Assembly (NCBI GenBank): GCA_002398875.1
Contig: DHCC01000003.1
Coordinates: 3,547-67,546, forward strand
Reading direction: 5' to 3'
Length of the DNA stretch: 64,000 nucleotides
Source: Bacteroidales bacterium UBA4912
Lineage (GTDB): Bacteria; Bacteroidota; Bacteroidia; Bacteroidales; Dysgonomonadaceae
The notes below the pieces were generated by a model that saw only the letters and a program-made list of their open reading frames with translations, ran no database searches and was not told the DNA's origin. Made by a program: the position numbers and the translations under genes. Shown one piece after another: positions 35,324 to 44,202 of the stretch; position 1 is the first letter of the stretch; each line of letters begins with the position of its first letter.

Positions 35324-37036
35324 TTATATTTCATTTTCAATACTTACTTCAAGATCAGAAATCTTCTCTATATCTTTCTCAATATCATTAATCTGATCTT
35401 CTGTGTTTTTATCCAATTGACTCTGTATATAATCTGAAATTATGTTACTCTCAATTTTAGGAGCATCAGGCTTCTGTTCGGGCTCCTCTTCAACGGTCAC
35501 AGCTACCACTTTTTGTCCTACAATAAGCTGGTCATTTACATCAATTCTGGATGATTTAAGATTATTCCATGAACGTAATTGTGACACCTGCACATTATTA
35601 TTTTGAGCTATTTTACCCAAAGTATCACCTTTACGAACTCTGTAATATGTATTAACAGTAGTGGAATTACCAGTTGTGTTTGCCTGTGCCAGCTGTATTT
35701 GCTCTGACTCATTTGCAGGAGGCGGTGCAGCCTTTTTACCAACAATAAGTCTTTTGCCTATACTCAACCTGTCTGAAGTGAGTCCGTTCCATGATTTTAT
35801 CCTTGAAACTGTAGTACCATTCCTTCTGGCTATTGTTGATAAATTATCTCCTTTCTTTACCCGATAATAAACATCTGTAGTATTCCCGTCAGCTGAAGCA
35901 ATAGTTCCGTCTAAATAACCGTCAGTATAAGTCCTGTGAGTAAAATATCTGTCTCTGTTATAACTCATAATTGAATCATTCTGATCAATATATGCATACA
36001 TTTTTTCGGTTGGCAATACTAAAGTATATACTTTATTACCGGGTATCATATCTTTTTTGTATTGAGGATTCAACCTCTTGATTTCACTTACCGGAATATT
36101 TAACACACCGGCAATCTGCTCAAAATGAACCTGCTCATTTACGTGAACAGTATCCATGGCTAATGTAGAACCATAAGTATGCGCAGGACAAATATTATGG
36201 TCAGCATAATGATTCATTATATAATTAGCAGCTATAAAAGCAGGTACATAACCTCTGGTTTCACGTGGCAAACGATCATAAATCTCCCAGTAATCGCGTT
36301 TTCCCCCACTTCGTGCAATAGCTTTATTGACATTCCCCGGTCCACAATTATAAGCTGCAATTACAAGATTCCAGTCACCATATATTGTATATAAATCCTT
36401 TAGATATTTAACTGCTGCCTGAGTAGATTTATACGGGTCTCGACGTTCATCAATCAAACTGTTCACTTCCAATCCGTAACCTTTACCCGTGCGAAGCATA
36501 AACTGCCACAATCCGGTAGCACCTACTCGTGAAACGGCTGTAGGGTTCAGAGCCGACTCAATTACAGGTAAGTACTTTAGCTCAAGCGGCATTCCCTCTT
36601 TGTCAAGTGCTTCCTCAAACATCGGGAAATAGTATTCACCCAGAGCGAGCATATAGCTCACCTGATCTCTCCTTCTTACTGAGTACATCTCTATATGCTT
36701 CTTTACCACTTGATTATATGAGAGCTCCATTACCGTCGGTAAATCATACAACCTCTTAGCATATACTGTATCATGAAAGATTACATTATTGCCTCTCTCG
36801 CAATCCGAATCAGTAGTGGAGAAATCTAATTGCCATTCATGAAGCAAACTGCTAATATTTTCAGTCATACTTTCCGGGTAAACTATTGCACTGTCGTTAA
36901 TAGTGCTAATGCTTACATTCTCTTTATTGGTAACTGAATTATTTTGAGCAAATATTCCAATATTTCCAAGTAAAAAAATCAATGAAAGTAAAATATTATT
37001 CTTCATACTTAAGTTACGGTTAATTGTCTTTTTCAT
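35324..37036 (-). CDS. Lytic murein transglycosylase (MltD-like) with LysM domains
   Basis: 570 residues. The signal peptide ends near FAQ; an ATG at 37006 gives a more compact signal and is an alternative start. The SLT domain (about 140-270) has the catalytic Glu in YLPVIESALNPTAVS, then GATGLWQFM and AAYNCGPGNVNKA. Two clear LysM domains follow (YYRVKKGDNLSTIARRNGTT and YYRVRKGDTLGKIAQNNNV), with a possible third, divergent one before them. The C-terminus is acidic. It cleaves glycan strands in the periplasm. Encoded behind DUF5683, in the parA-parB block. Confidence 0.92.
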   Translation of the reverse strand: MKKTINRNLSMKNNILLSLIFLLGNIGIFAQNNSVTNKENVSISTINDSAIVYPESMTENISSLLHEWQLDFSTTDSDCERGNNVIFHDTVYAKRLYDLPTVMELSYNQVVKKHIEMYSVRRRDQVSYMLALGEYYFPMFEEALDKEGMPLELKYLPVIESALNPTAVSRVGATGLWQFMLRTGKGYGLEVNSLIDERRDPYKSTQAAVKYLKDLYTIYGDWNLVIAAYNCGPGNVNKAIARSGGKRDYWEIYDRLPRETRGYVPAFIAANYIMNHYADHNICPAHTYGSTLAMDTVHVNEQVHFEQIAGVLNIPVSEIKRLNPQYKKDMIPGNKVYTLVLPTEKMYAYIDQNDSIMSYNRDRYFTHRTYTDGYLDGTIASADGNTTDVYYRVKKGDNLSTIARRNGTTVSRIKSWNGLTSDRLSIGKRLIVGKKAAPPPANESEQIQLAQANTTGNSTTVNTYYRVRKGDTLGKIAQNNNVQVSQLRSWNNLKSSRIDVNDQLIVGQKVVAVTVEEEPEQKPDAPKIESNIISDYIQSQLDKNTEDQINDIEKDIEKISDLEVSIENEI

Positions 37037-37064
37037 TTTAAATTCTCTTTTATGAAAATTAAAA

Positions 37065-37763
37065 CTAAAAATTAAAACTCATTTGTAATCCATAAGAGTT
37101 TCCCAAGTAGTTAGGCTTTTCTTCCCTTAATAGTGCGGGTTCTACTCGCATAGATAAATCAGGGCTCATATCAAAATCAAACAGTTGTGCATCCACATAA
37201 GCATCTACAATTGCAAGCAAATATAATGCTACAGTTCCTATGACACTTAAATCGCGATAATATCTATAATAGTCTTTTCTTTGTTTCAAAACATCAGTAA
37301 ACCAGCTCTGATCGACAGTTGCGTGATCCATTCCATACGGAAGCATATCGTGCCACCTTATAGTTTCGGGATTACTATCCATAATATCCTGATAACCTCC
37401 CAAATAATCTCTGTAATAACCGTTATTCCATGTTATTGCATAGGTGAAACCTACGAAACCACCATATAATATAGGCAGTTTCCAGTATTGCCGATTATAA
37501 ATTTGCCCAAGTCCCGGGAAAATAGCTGAATAGATTACGGCCTTTTTGGGAGTGGGCTTAAACATATAAGTGGGGGTAGTAAATGTATCTGAATAAGTAG
37601 AAGGGAGAATTACCTGACTGGTTTCATTCGACATTATTAATGTAGAATCTTCTAAAGTTAACCGTATTGAATCATTTTGCGGTTGTGTTGAACTAATCTG
37701 AGCATGCAATCCGGTAGAATAAATAATTAATAGCAGATAAACATGCAATCGGGCAACCTTCAT
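37065..37763 (-). CDS. DUF5683 protein, envelope-associated
   Basis: 232 residues. Signal peptide to about residue 22 (GLHAQ). The conserved core KKAVIYSAIFPGLGQIYNRQYWKLPILYGGFVGFTYAITW contains a hydrophobic segment, and a second lies at VIGTVALYLLAIVDAYVDAQL. This fits DUF5683 of Bacteroidetes, typically found between parB and a MltD-type gene; function unknown. Ten bases separate it from parB, so it is probably in the same transcript. Confidence 0.82.
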   Translation of the reverse strand: MKVARLHVYLLLIIYSTGLHAQISSTQPQNDSIRLTLEDSTLIMSNETSQVILPSTYSDTFTTPTYMFKPTPKKAVIYSAIFPGLGQIYNRQYWKLPILYGGFVGFTYAITWNNGYYRDYLGGYQDIMDSNPETIRWHDMLPYGMDHATVDQSWFTDVLKQRKDYYRYYRDLSVIGTVALYLLAIVDAYVDAQLFDFDMSPDLSMRVEPALLREEKPNYLGNSYGLQMSFNF

Positions 37764-37773
37764 ACTAAATCCG

Positions 37774-38679
37774 TTATTTCATTTTATCGAACATAACTAT
37801 AATACGTTCCAATTCGTCTGATGAATTAAAGGGTATTGTTATTTTCCCTTTTCCATTCTTGTTATAGTTGAATTGAACATCAGTGTTGAAGTAAGAGGAA
37901 AGATGCTTTTTCAGTGCTTCAAAGTCATCAGGTAATTTCTTTTTCTGTGTATTACCTGTTGATTTTGTTTTTTTACTATCTGATTTCAGCAATTCTTCTA
38001 TCGGTTTTCCTTCATTAAATTCCTTAACAAAAGATTCTACATTGCGCACGGAAAGTCCTTCCTGTAGAATTATATTATATAGCGATAGCTGTGCAACCGG
38101 ATCATTCATTGTTACCAATGCCCTTGCGTGACCCATATCTATCTTTTTATCCTTAACACCCATCTGTACTTCAGCAGGTAGTTTTAATAAACGAAGATAA
38201 TTAGCGACTGTTGCTCTTTTTTTACCGACTCTTTCACTAAGCTGTTCCTGTGTAAGAGAAAGTGTATTTATGAGCTTTTGGTAAGCCAGTGCAATCTCTA
38301 TGGAGTTAAGATCCTCACGCTGAATGTTTTCAATCAGCGCCATCTCCATAGTCTCATCATCCTCAACAGTTTTAATATATGCAGGTATTGATGTTAGTCC
38401 TGCCATAATTGATGCACGATAACGCCTTTCTCCGGCGATTATCTCATAAGAATCTTCATCTATCTCTCTTAAGGTAATTGGTTGAACTAGACCAATGGAT
38501 TTAATGGATGCGGCCAGTTCCTGCAGTGCCTCTTCGTCAAAAGTTCTTCTCGGTTGATCAGGATTAGGGACAATTTTATTAAGATCTACTTCATTAATTG
38601 ATGAGGAGCCCTGAGTATCTCCTTCATTAAAAGTAATCAGTGCATCTAACCCTCTACCTAATGCATTTTTTCGTGCCAT
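37774..38679 (-). CDS. parB: Chromosome partitioning protein ParB
   Basis: CTP-dependent clamp that loads at parS sites. 301 residues from ATG 38679 (MARKNALGRGLDALI); five upstream codons are rejected. The ParB/Srx domain (about 30-125) has GERRYRAS, the CTP-binding box, and ENIQREDLNSIEIA. A helix-turn-helix follows (TQEQLSERVGKKRATVANYLRLLKLP). The C-terminal dimer domain is at the end. Encoded 24 bases after parA. Confidence 0.95.
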   Translation of the reverse strand: MARKNALGRGLDALITFNEGDTQGSSSINEVDLNKIVPNPDQPRRTFDEEALQELAASIKSIGLVQPITLREIDEDSYEIIAGERRYRASIMAGLTSIPAYIKTVEDDETMEMALIENIQREDLNSIEIALAYQKLINTLSLTQEQLSERVGKKRATVANYLRLLKLPAEVQMGVKDKKIDMGHARALVTMNDPVAQLSLYNIILQEGLSVRNVESFVKEFNEGKPIEELLKSDSKKTKSTGNTQKKKLPDDFEALKKHLSSYFNTDVQFNYNKNGKGKITIPFNSSDELERIIVMFDKMK

Positions 38680-38703
38680 AATTTTATCTGTCAAAATACA
38701 AAG

Positions 38704-39468
38704 TTAGGCATTTTTTTCGATTAGCTCTTGCGCCAGTTGAAGGTAATTAATAGCTCCACGTGAACCGGCATCATACATTAATGCAGGTTTTGCGAAACTC
38801 TGAGATTCACTCAGAGTAATATTTCTCTGTATAACAGTAGTGAAAACCAACTCTTTAAAATGATGCTTAACCTCTTCATATATCTGATTGTGGAGCCTTA
38901 AACGTGAGTCGTACATAGTGAGAACAAAACCTTCTATTTCCAGTGATCGGTTGAGTTTAGATTTGATAATCTTTATAGTATTCAACAACTTACTTAGCCC
39001 TTCGAGCGCAAAGTATTCACACTGAACAGGAATCATTACCGAATCAGCAGCAGTAAGCGCGTTTACTGTAATAATTCCAAGTGATGGTGAGCAATCTATA
39101 AGAATATAGTCATATTTTTCCTTTAATGGCAACAGCACTTCACGTAGTCGTTTTTCTCTGTTATCCATCTGCACCATTTCCACTTCTGCTCCAACCAAGT
39201 TGATATGAGAAGGTATAATATCAATATTATCAAAGGGTGTATTTAAAACTGATTCCTCTGATTTACAATTTCCAATAAGTCCTTCATAAATAGTTTTCTC
39301 CACACTCTTTATATCAATACCTAAACCGGATGATGCGTTTGCCTGTGGGTCGGCATCTACAACAAGAACTTTTTTATCTAATGCTGCCAATGATGCAGCC
39401 AGATTAATAGTAGTGGTTGTTTTTCCTACCCCACCCTTCTGATTTGCCAAAGAGATAATTCTTCCCAT
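38704..39468 (-). CDS. parA: Chromosome partitioning ATPase ParA (Soj)
   Basis: 254 residues from ATG 39468. The deviant Walker A motif KGGVGKTTTTINLAA is at the N-terminus, then VLVVDADPQANASSGLG and YDYILIDCSPSLGIITVNAL (Walker B). It lacks an N-terminal HTH, so it is the chromosomal Soj type. It acts with ParB in origin segregation. A CACGTG-centred partial parS-like sequence in its 3' end is discussed under rejected items. Confidence 0.95.
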   Translation of the reverse strand: MGRIISLANQKGGVGKTTTTINLAASLAALDKKVLVVDADPQANASSGLGIDIKSVEKTIYEGLIGNCKSEESVLNTPFDNIDIIPSHINLVGAEVEMVQMDNREKRLREVLLPLKEKYDYILIDCSPSLGIITVNALTAADSVMIPVQCEYFALEGLSKLLNTIKIIKSKLNRSLEIEGFVLTMYDSRLRLHNQIYEEVKHHFKELVFTTVIQRNITLSESQSFAKPALMYDAGSRGAINYLQLAQELIEKNA

Positions 39469-39606
39469 ACTTATATTTTCATTCAGCAATTTTTAGTGTT
39501 GCTTTAAATGGCAAAATAAACAATAAATCGAATATTTTTGTGTTAATTATTTAAAACGTTGCTTTTTTTGTTGATAAGTAGGGAAGTAGCTATTGTTATT
39601 CCAGAT

Positions 39607-40938
39607 TTATTCCCAGATAAAATCAGTATCTCTTCCATTTTTTCCTAAGAGATTATCCTTTTCAAAGAAAAACTCTTTTTCTCCAAATGCCGGTTCTAAC
39701 TCATCAAACCAGGTTGCCTTTTTGTCATATTTTGCAAAGAAAGGTATATCAATTAAATCAGGGTTTCTACATTGCAGAAATCTCAACACAAACACCTTTT
39801 CACCTTTAACTTCAGTAACACCAAGAATCTGAATCTTGCCCGGATTGGCACTCATACTTGGTCCCCTTACGGTACGACTGACACCACTTACATTTCTATA
39901 TGCCTTACGAAATATGTTCCATGCTTTCTCAAGTGGAACATCAAAAAAATCTTTGGAGCCAGTATCTCTTGCAACAAACATGTAATAAGGTATTAACCCC
40001 TGTCGAACCTGTTCTTTCCACATATCAGCCCATATTTTCGCATCATCATTAATATGACGGAGTAACGGTGACTGTGTTCTTATATGTGCTCCTGTATTTT
40101 GTATTCTTGAAATGGCTTGCCTTACGGCATCTGTCGAAAGTTCCACAGGATGATTAAAATGTGCCTGAAAAGCTAAATGCTTACCTGCTTTTTTAACCTT
40201 CTCGAAAAGTCTGAGCAGGTCATCAGCATCCTTATCTGTCAAAAATCTGTATGGCCAATAGGAAAGTGTTTTACTTCCAATACGTATATTCCTTATATGA
40301 TCAAACTCTTTTGTCAGCAATGGTTCGATATATGCAGCCATGATACTTGTTTTTACTGTTAACGGGTCACCTCCTGTAAAAAGAACATCTGTCACTTTTG
40401 GATGTTTTAGAAGATATTTATGGAGCAGATCGGCTTCTTTCATTGCAAATTTCAATTCATTCATACCTGAGAATTGTGGCCAGCGAAAACAGAATGTGCA
40501 ATATGCGTGGCATGTCTGACCCTGACTGGGAAAAAATAAAACTGTCTCACGATATTTGTGCTGCATTCCGTGAAGTTTAATGCCATCAACGGTTGGAATA
40601 TTCTTTTCCTGACCTGCAGGGTTAGGATTTAACTTCATCCTTATATCAAAGACCTTTTGTTTCAGACCTGCTTCATCTCCGCTGTCGAGAAGTGATTTCA
40701 CAGCGTTATAATTTCTCTTTGACAACATCTCCTTCCTTGGGAACGTGAGTGTGTAAATAGGATCTTTTGGGACGTTATTCCAGTCAATCAACTGCTCCAC
40801 AACGTAGTTGTTGGCTTTAAAAGGTAAAACCTGGCCAACTACCCTAATAGCCTCCTGCTCTTCCTGAGAAAGTGAACTCATTTGGGGTAAATCACTATAA
40901 TTCCGTAGAATATAATTTCTGTACTTAATTGTTTCCAT
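39607..40938 (-). CDS. KamA-family radical SAM protein (lysine 2,3-aminomutase-like)
   Basis: 443 residues from ATG 40938; the frame extends 52 codons upstream but without family-like sequence. The radical SAM cluster motif CHAYCTFC is at about 150-157, followed by LFTGGDPLTVKTSI and LAFQAHFNHPVEL. KamA enzymes use a 4Fe-4S cluster, SAM and PLP to move amino groups. A PLP lysine like that of KamA is not obvious near the C-terminus, so the reaction and substrate are open. Confidence 0.85.
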   Translation of the reverse strand: METIKYRNYILRNYSDLPQMSSLSQEEQEAIRVVGQVLPFKANNYVVEQLIDWNNVPKDPIYTLTFPRKEMLSKRNYNAVKSLLDSGDEAGLKQKVFDIRMKLNPNPAGQEKNIPTVDGIKLHGMQHKYRETVLFFPSQGQTCHAYCTFCFRWPQFSGMNELKFAMKEADLLHKYLLKHPKVTDVLFTGGDPLTVKTSIMAAYIEPLLTKEFDHIRNIRIGSKTLSYWPYRFLTDKDADDLLRLFEKVKKAGKHLAFQAHFNHPVELSTDAVRQAISRIQNTGAHIRTQSPLLRHINDDAKIWADMWKEQVRQGLIPYYMFVARDTGSKDFFDVPLEKAWNIFRKAYRNVSGVSRTVRGPSMSANPGKIQILGVTEVKGEKVFVLRFLQCRNPDLIDIPFFAKYDKKATWFDELEPAFGEKEFFFEKDNLLGKNGRDTDFIWE

Positions 40939-41019
40939 AATTTTTCTATTATTTTGAATACAGGAGAGATTAAAAACCTGCAAATGTGAATCAGGATAAG
41001 TGTTCCTGCACCTGGAAAA

Positions 41020-41027
41020 CAAAAATA
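41020..41027 (-). promoter_or_regulatory. -7 element (TATTTTTG) for the KamA-like gene
   Basis: Exact TAnnTTTG on the minus strand, about 80 bases before the ATG. Confidence 0.4.
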
Positions 41028-41161
41028 AAAAAAAAGCATCAAAAAGACAATTTATATAATACTTTTTCACGTTTTTAATGGTAAACATTAACACTTTGCT
41101 TTAAATACACTCCTAACGACAGATATTTTACAAAGTATTGCGATTATTAAAATATAATTAT

Positions 41162-41169
41162 TACTTTTG
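41162..41169 (+). promoter_or_regulatory. -7 element (TACTTTTG) of the arginine operon
   Basis: Exact TAnnTTTG with a TTG at 41138-41140, a spacing of 21 bases that suits the Bacteroidetes -33 box. The transcript would start near 41176, almost at the first codon of the leader peptide. Confidence 0.55.
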
Positions 41170-41176
41170 CAATTCT

Positions 41177-41242
41177 ATGATAATGATTTTATCACGTACA
41201 AACCTTTACAATGAAGCAGTCCTAGTCCGACGACGCTATTGA
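41177..41242 (+). CDS. Candidate arginine leader peptide (21 residues)
   Basis: ATG 41177 opens a frame of 21 codons ending in VRRRY and TGA at 41240-41242. Three consecutive Arg codons (CGA CGA CGC, 41228-41236) sit just before the stop, with another Arg at codon 7. A second ATG at 41183 could also serve. The position directly after the promoter, in front of an eight-gene arginine operon, and the hairpins that follow suggest a ribosome-stalling attenuator. Not shown to be translated. Confidence 0.6.
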   Translation: MIMILSRTNLYNEAVLVRRRY

Positions 41243-41245
41243 TTT

Positions 41246-41340
41246 ATACAGCCAACAAGTTGACTGTATCCCTCCATCTATTTACTATTCGCTTCAAAGC
41301 GATTATTCACAACACAACAACTATCTTTTTATTTTATTAT
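41246..41340 (+). promoter_or_regulatory. Candidate attenuator hairpins of the arginine operon
   Basis: Hairpin 1 (41246-41269): ATACAG and CAAC pair with GTTG and CTGTAT across one mismatch; it starts 4 bases after the leader stop codon. Hairpin 2 (41289-41302): TCGCTTCAAAGCGA. AGTTG (41258-41262) of hairpin 1 could instead pair with CAACT (41318-41322), which lies directly before a U-rich tract (41325-41338). The alternative stem is only 5 bp, so the switching model is tentative. Confidence 0.4.
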
Positions 41341-41341
41341 A

Positions 41342-41959
41342 ATGAATGTAGAAATTCATATTGCAAACAGCAGTTTTGTAGGTTATTCTCAGGAAATATG
41401 TGATTTGATATACGAATCAGCACAAGCCAGGGGTACCGGTATAGCTAAACGTAGTACCGAATATGTGGCAGAAAAAATTGAAGCTGGCAAAGCAGTTATC
41501 GCTCTTGATGGTGATAAGCTTGTTGGCTTTTCGTATATAGAAACATTTAGCCATAAACGATTTGTGGCTAACTCTGGATTGGTTGTACACCCAGATTATC
41601 GTAACCAGGGACTAGCAAAGAAGATAAAGAAAAAGATTTTCGATCTTTCTCGCAAACTGTATCCAAATGCTAAAATATTTAGTATTACAACTGGTCTTGC
41701 TGTAATGAAAATGAACACTGAACTTGGCTTCAAGCCTGTCACTTTCTCTGAGCTCACTGATGACGAAGAGTTTTGGAATGGATGTAAGGGTTGCAGGAAT
41801 TATGACATTTTGCAACGCAACAACTTTAAAATGTGCCTCTGCACAGGCTTACTATACGATCCTAAAGAGCCGTCAATACAGAAGCCAAGCACTTTCGCAA
41901 AAAAAGTTGTGAAACCGGTAATCAAAACAAGAAAACCAAATAAATTATATAAGAAATGA
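41342..41959 (+). CDS. GNAT N-acyltransferase of the arginine cluster
   Basis: 205 residues. The GNAT core is visible: FSYIETFSHKRFVANSGLVVHPDYRNQGLAKKIKKKIF (acetyl-CoA loop QGLAKK). The C-terminal part has four closely spaced cysteines (GCKGC and MCLC), which look like a metal site. As first gene of an operon whose later enzymes use N-acylated ornithine, it is the candidate for the first step, N-acylation of glutamate, perhaps with succinyl-CoA. That function is inferred from context. Its stop overlaps the argG start (ATGA). Confidence 0.8.
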   Translation: MNVEIHIANSSFVGYSQEICDLIYESAQARGTGIAKRSTEYVAEKIEAGKAVIALDGDKLVGFSYIETFSHKRFVANSGLVVHPDYRNQGLAKKIKKKIFDLSRKLYPNAKIFSITTGLAVMKMNTELGFKPVTFSELTDDEEFWNGCKGCRNYDILQRNNFKMCLCTGLLYDPKEPSIQKPSTFAKKVVKPVIKTRKPNKLYKK

Positions 41960-43146
41960 AACAAAAAGTAGTTTTAGCATTCAGCGGAGGTCTCGACACC
42001 TCATTTTGCGTCCCTTATCTTATGAATGAGAAAGGACTGGAAGTACACACCGTAATTATTAATACGGGCGGATTCTCTGACGAAGAGGCTACTAAAATTG
42101 AAGAGCGTGCACTAAAATTAGGAGCTGCCACTCATACATGCATAGATGCTGTAAATGATTATTATACCAATGGCATAAAATATCTGATCTATGGCAATGT
42201 GTTAAAAAACAATACCTATCCTCTTTCAGTAAGCTCTGAACGTTTCTTTCAGGCAATGGCAGTTCTTGATCACGTAAGAAAAACAGGTGCAGATTTTGTT
42301 GCACACGGAAGCACAGGCGCAGGAAATGATCAGGTAAGATTTGACCTTGTTTTTGAAGTTCTGGCTCCTGAAATTAAAATTATTGCACCTATCCGTGAAC
42401 TAAGCCTTTCGCGTCAGCAGGAGATAGATTACCTTAAAGAGAAAGGTTTTGACTTCTCATGGGAAAAATCTAAATACTCTATCAACCAAGGAATATGGGG
42501 AACAAGTGTAGGTGGTGTTGAAACACTGAAATCGTCTGGCGTGCTACCTGAAGAGGCTTACCCCTCGCAGATTACAAAGAATGGATCCGAACGAATTACA
42601 ATAGGTTTTGAAAAAGGCGAACCTGTTTTATTAAATGGAGAAAAAATGGATCCTGTTGATTTGATTCATAAGCTGCATAAAACTGCTTCGCAATATGGTA
42701 TTGGTCGCGATGTACATGTTGGCGACACCATAATCGGAACAAAGGGCAGAGTAGCTTTTGAAGCGCCTGCACCACTTATTATCATTAAAGCTCATCATCT
42801 GATAGAGAAACATGTACTTACCAAACAGCAGCTCTACTGGAAGGATCAACTTTCCAACTGGTACGGACAGCTAATGCATGAAGCACAGTATCTGGAACCG
42901 GTTATGCGTAATATTGAAACATTCCTCGACGATACTCAGAAATATGTTACGGGTGAAGTGGAGATTGAACTTCGTCCTTACCATTTCTCAGTTTTGGGAT
43001 GTTCAAGTGATTATGATCTTATGAGCTCTCGTTTTGGCGAATATGGCGAAAGCAATAAATCGTTTACAGGACAGGATGTGGTAGGATTCACAAAAGTAAC
43101 AGCCAATCCGTTGAAAATTTATTATACAATACACGATAATGATTAA
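41956..43146 (+). CDS. argG: Argininosuccinate synthase
   Basis: Joins citrulline and aspartate with ATP. 396 residues. AFSGGLDTSFCVPYL is the N-type ATP pyrophosphatase loop at residues 8-22, followed by AHGSTGAGNDQVRFD and KYSINQGIWGTSVGG. Translationally coupled to the GNAT gene in front (4-base overlap) and to argC behind (8-base overlap). Confidence 0.96.
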   Translation: MKQKVVLAFSGGLDTSFCVPYLMNEKGLEVHTVIINTGGFSDEEATKIEERALKLGAATHTCIDAVNDYYTNGIKYLIYGNVLKNNTYPLSVSSERFFQAMAVLDHVRKTGADFVAHGSTGAGNDQVRFDLVFEVLAPEIKIIAPIRELSLSRQQEIDYLKEKGFDFSWEKSKYSINQGIWGTSVGGVETLKSSGVLPEEAYPSQITKNGSERITIGFEKGEPVLLNGEKMDPVDLIHKLHKTASQYGIGRDVHVGDTIIGTKGRVAFEAPAPLIIIKAHHLIEKHVLTKQQLYWKDQLSNWYGQLMHEAQYLEPVMRNIETFLDDTQKYVTGEVEIELRPYHFSVLGCSSDYDLMSSRFGEYGESNKSFTGQDVVGFTKVTANPLKIYYTIHDND

Positions 43147-44113
43147 TGTAAGTATAGCAGGTGGAACAGGATACACTGCAGGTGAACTTTTGCGAATCTT
43201 GTTATGTCACCCTGAAGTAAATATTGAGTCGGTAATCAGCACTACCTCAGCCGGTAAACGTATAGACTCTGTACACCGCGATCTTTTGGGTGATACTGAT
43301 CTTATCTATAGTGATACGTTTAAAAATCCTGATGTAATCTTTCTTTGTTTGGGTCATGGTCTTTCCAGAGAGTTTCTGGAAAATAATGAATTACCTGTTG
43401 GTTGTAAAATAATAGATCTGGGAAATGACTTCCGCAATCAACCGATGTTTGGAAACAAAGAATTTGTATTTGGTTTATGTGAGCAGAATCGTGAAGAGAT
43501 CAAAAAAGCCGATTATGTGGCTAATCCGGGGTGTTTTGCAACAACAATAATGCTTGCACTTTTACCGCTTGCTTCGAAGAACCTGATAACCGATGAGATT
43601 CATATACATGCTATTACAGGATCAACAGGCGCCGGAAAAAGACCGGGCGAAACAACGCATTTCAGTTATCGCGACAACAACATCTCGGTTTATAAACCTT
43701 TTACGCATCAGCATCTGGAAGAGATTGGCAATACTTTGACTGCTGCCGGTAACGACAAACTGACTCAAATAAATTTTGTGCCCATGCGTGGCGATTTTAC
43801 CCGAGGTATCTTTGCAAGTATATATACAAAATGGAACGAAAAGCTGTCAGAAGAAGAAACTATCTCTTTTTATAATGAGTATTATGCCGATTCTCCATTT
43901 GTGTTTGTTTCTGAGAAGTCTATAAGCCTCAAAGAGGTGGTCAATACCAACAAATGCCTCCTGCATATTGAGTTTCATAATGGTTACATTCATATAACTT
44001 CAATAACAGACAACCTTGTAAAAGGGGCTTCAGGTCAGGCTGTACAGAATATGAACCTTATGTTTGGCTTTGATGAATCACTTGGATTGAAACTTAAGGG
44101 TAGCAGTTTTTAA
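43139..44113 (+). CDS. argC: N-acyl-gamma-glutamyl-phosphate reductase
   Basis: Reduces N-acylglutamyl phosphate to the semialdehyde with NADPH. 324 residues. The N-terminal GGTGYTAGELLRILLCHPEV is the Rossmann motif, and the catalytic Cys is in ADYVANPGCFATTIML. HAITGSTGAGKRPGE is also diagnostic. Given the succinyl-specific argF' downstream, the true substrate may be the N-succinyl form. It is followed by an 89-base gap with a small hairpin. Confidence 0.95.
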   Translation: MINVSIAGGTGYTAGELLRILLCHPEVNIESVISTTSAGKRIDSVHRDLLGDTDLIYSDTFKNPDVIFLCLGHGLSREFLENNELPVGCKIIDLGNDFRNQPMFGNKEFVFGLCEQNREEIKKADYVANPGCFATTIMLALLPLASKNLITDEIHIHAITGSTGAGKRPGETTHFSYRDNNISVYKPFTHQHLEEIGNTLTAAGNDKLTQINFVPMRGDFTRGIFASIYTKWNEKLSEEETISFYNEYYADSPFVFVSEKSISLKEVVNTNKCLLHIEFHNGYIHITSITDNLVKGASGQAVQNMNLMFGFDESLGLKLKGSSF

Positions 44114-44115
44114 TT

Positions 44116-44131
44116 TATCTCAATGGAGATA
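44116..44131 (+). terminator. Weak hairpin after argC, possible partial terminator
   Basis: TATCTC and GAGATA form a 6-bp stem with an AATG loop. A run of seven T begins 10 bases later, which is further away than in a strong terminator. Confidence 0.3.
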
Positions 44132-44202
44132 TTCGAGGTGTTTTTTTATTTTAATATTTCAAATGAATTAATGTTTAACGAGATAAACGAGCTATAATAA
44201 CA

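Larger units (their letters stand above)
40939..41341. other. Intergenic stretch between kamA-like gene and arginine operon
   Basis: 403 bases. It holds a minus-strand promoter element (41020-41027), the arginine promoter element (41162-41169), the candidate Arg leader peptide (41177-41242) and the downstream hairpin region (41246-41340). Confidence 0.7.

Noticed and set aside
38754..38769. CACGTG-centred sequence in the 3' end of parA resembling a parS site
   Set aside because: AGCTCCACGTGAACCG matches the parS consensus at 12 of 16 bases only and encodes a conserved part of ParA. True parS sites usually match better.
40939..41094. 52-codon N-terminal extension of the KamA-like protein
   Set aside because: The extension is Phe- and Lys-rich without family resemblance, and the -7 element at 41020-41027 lies inside it.
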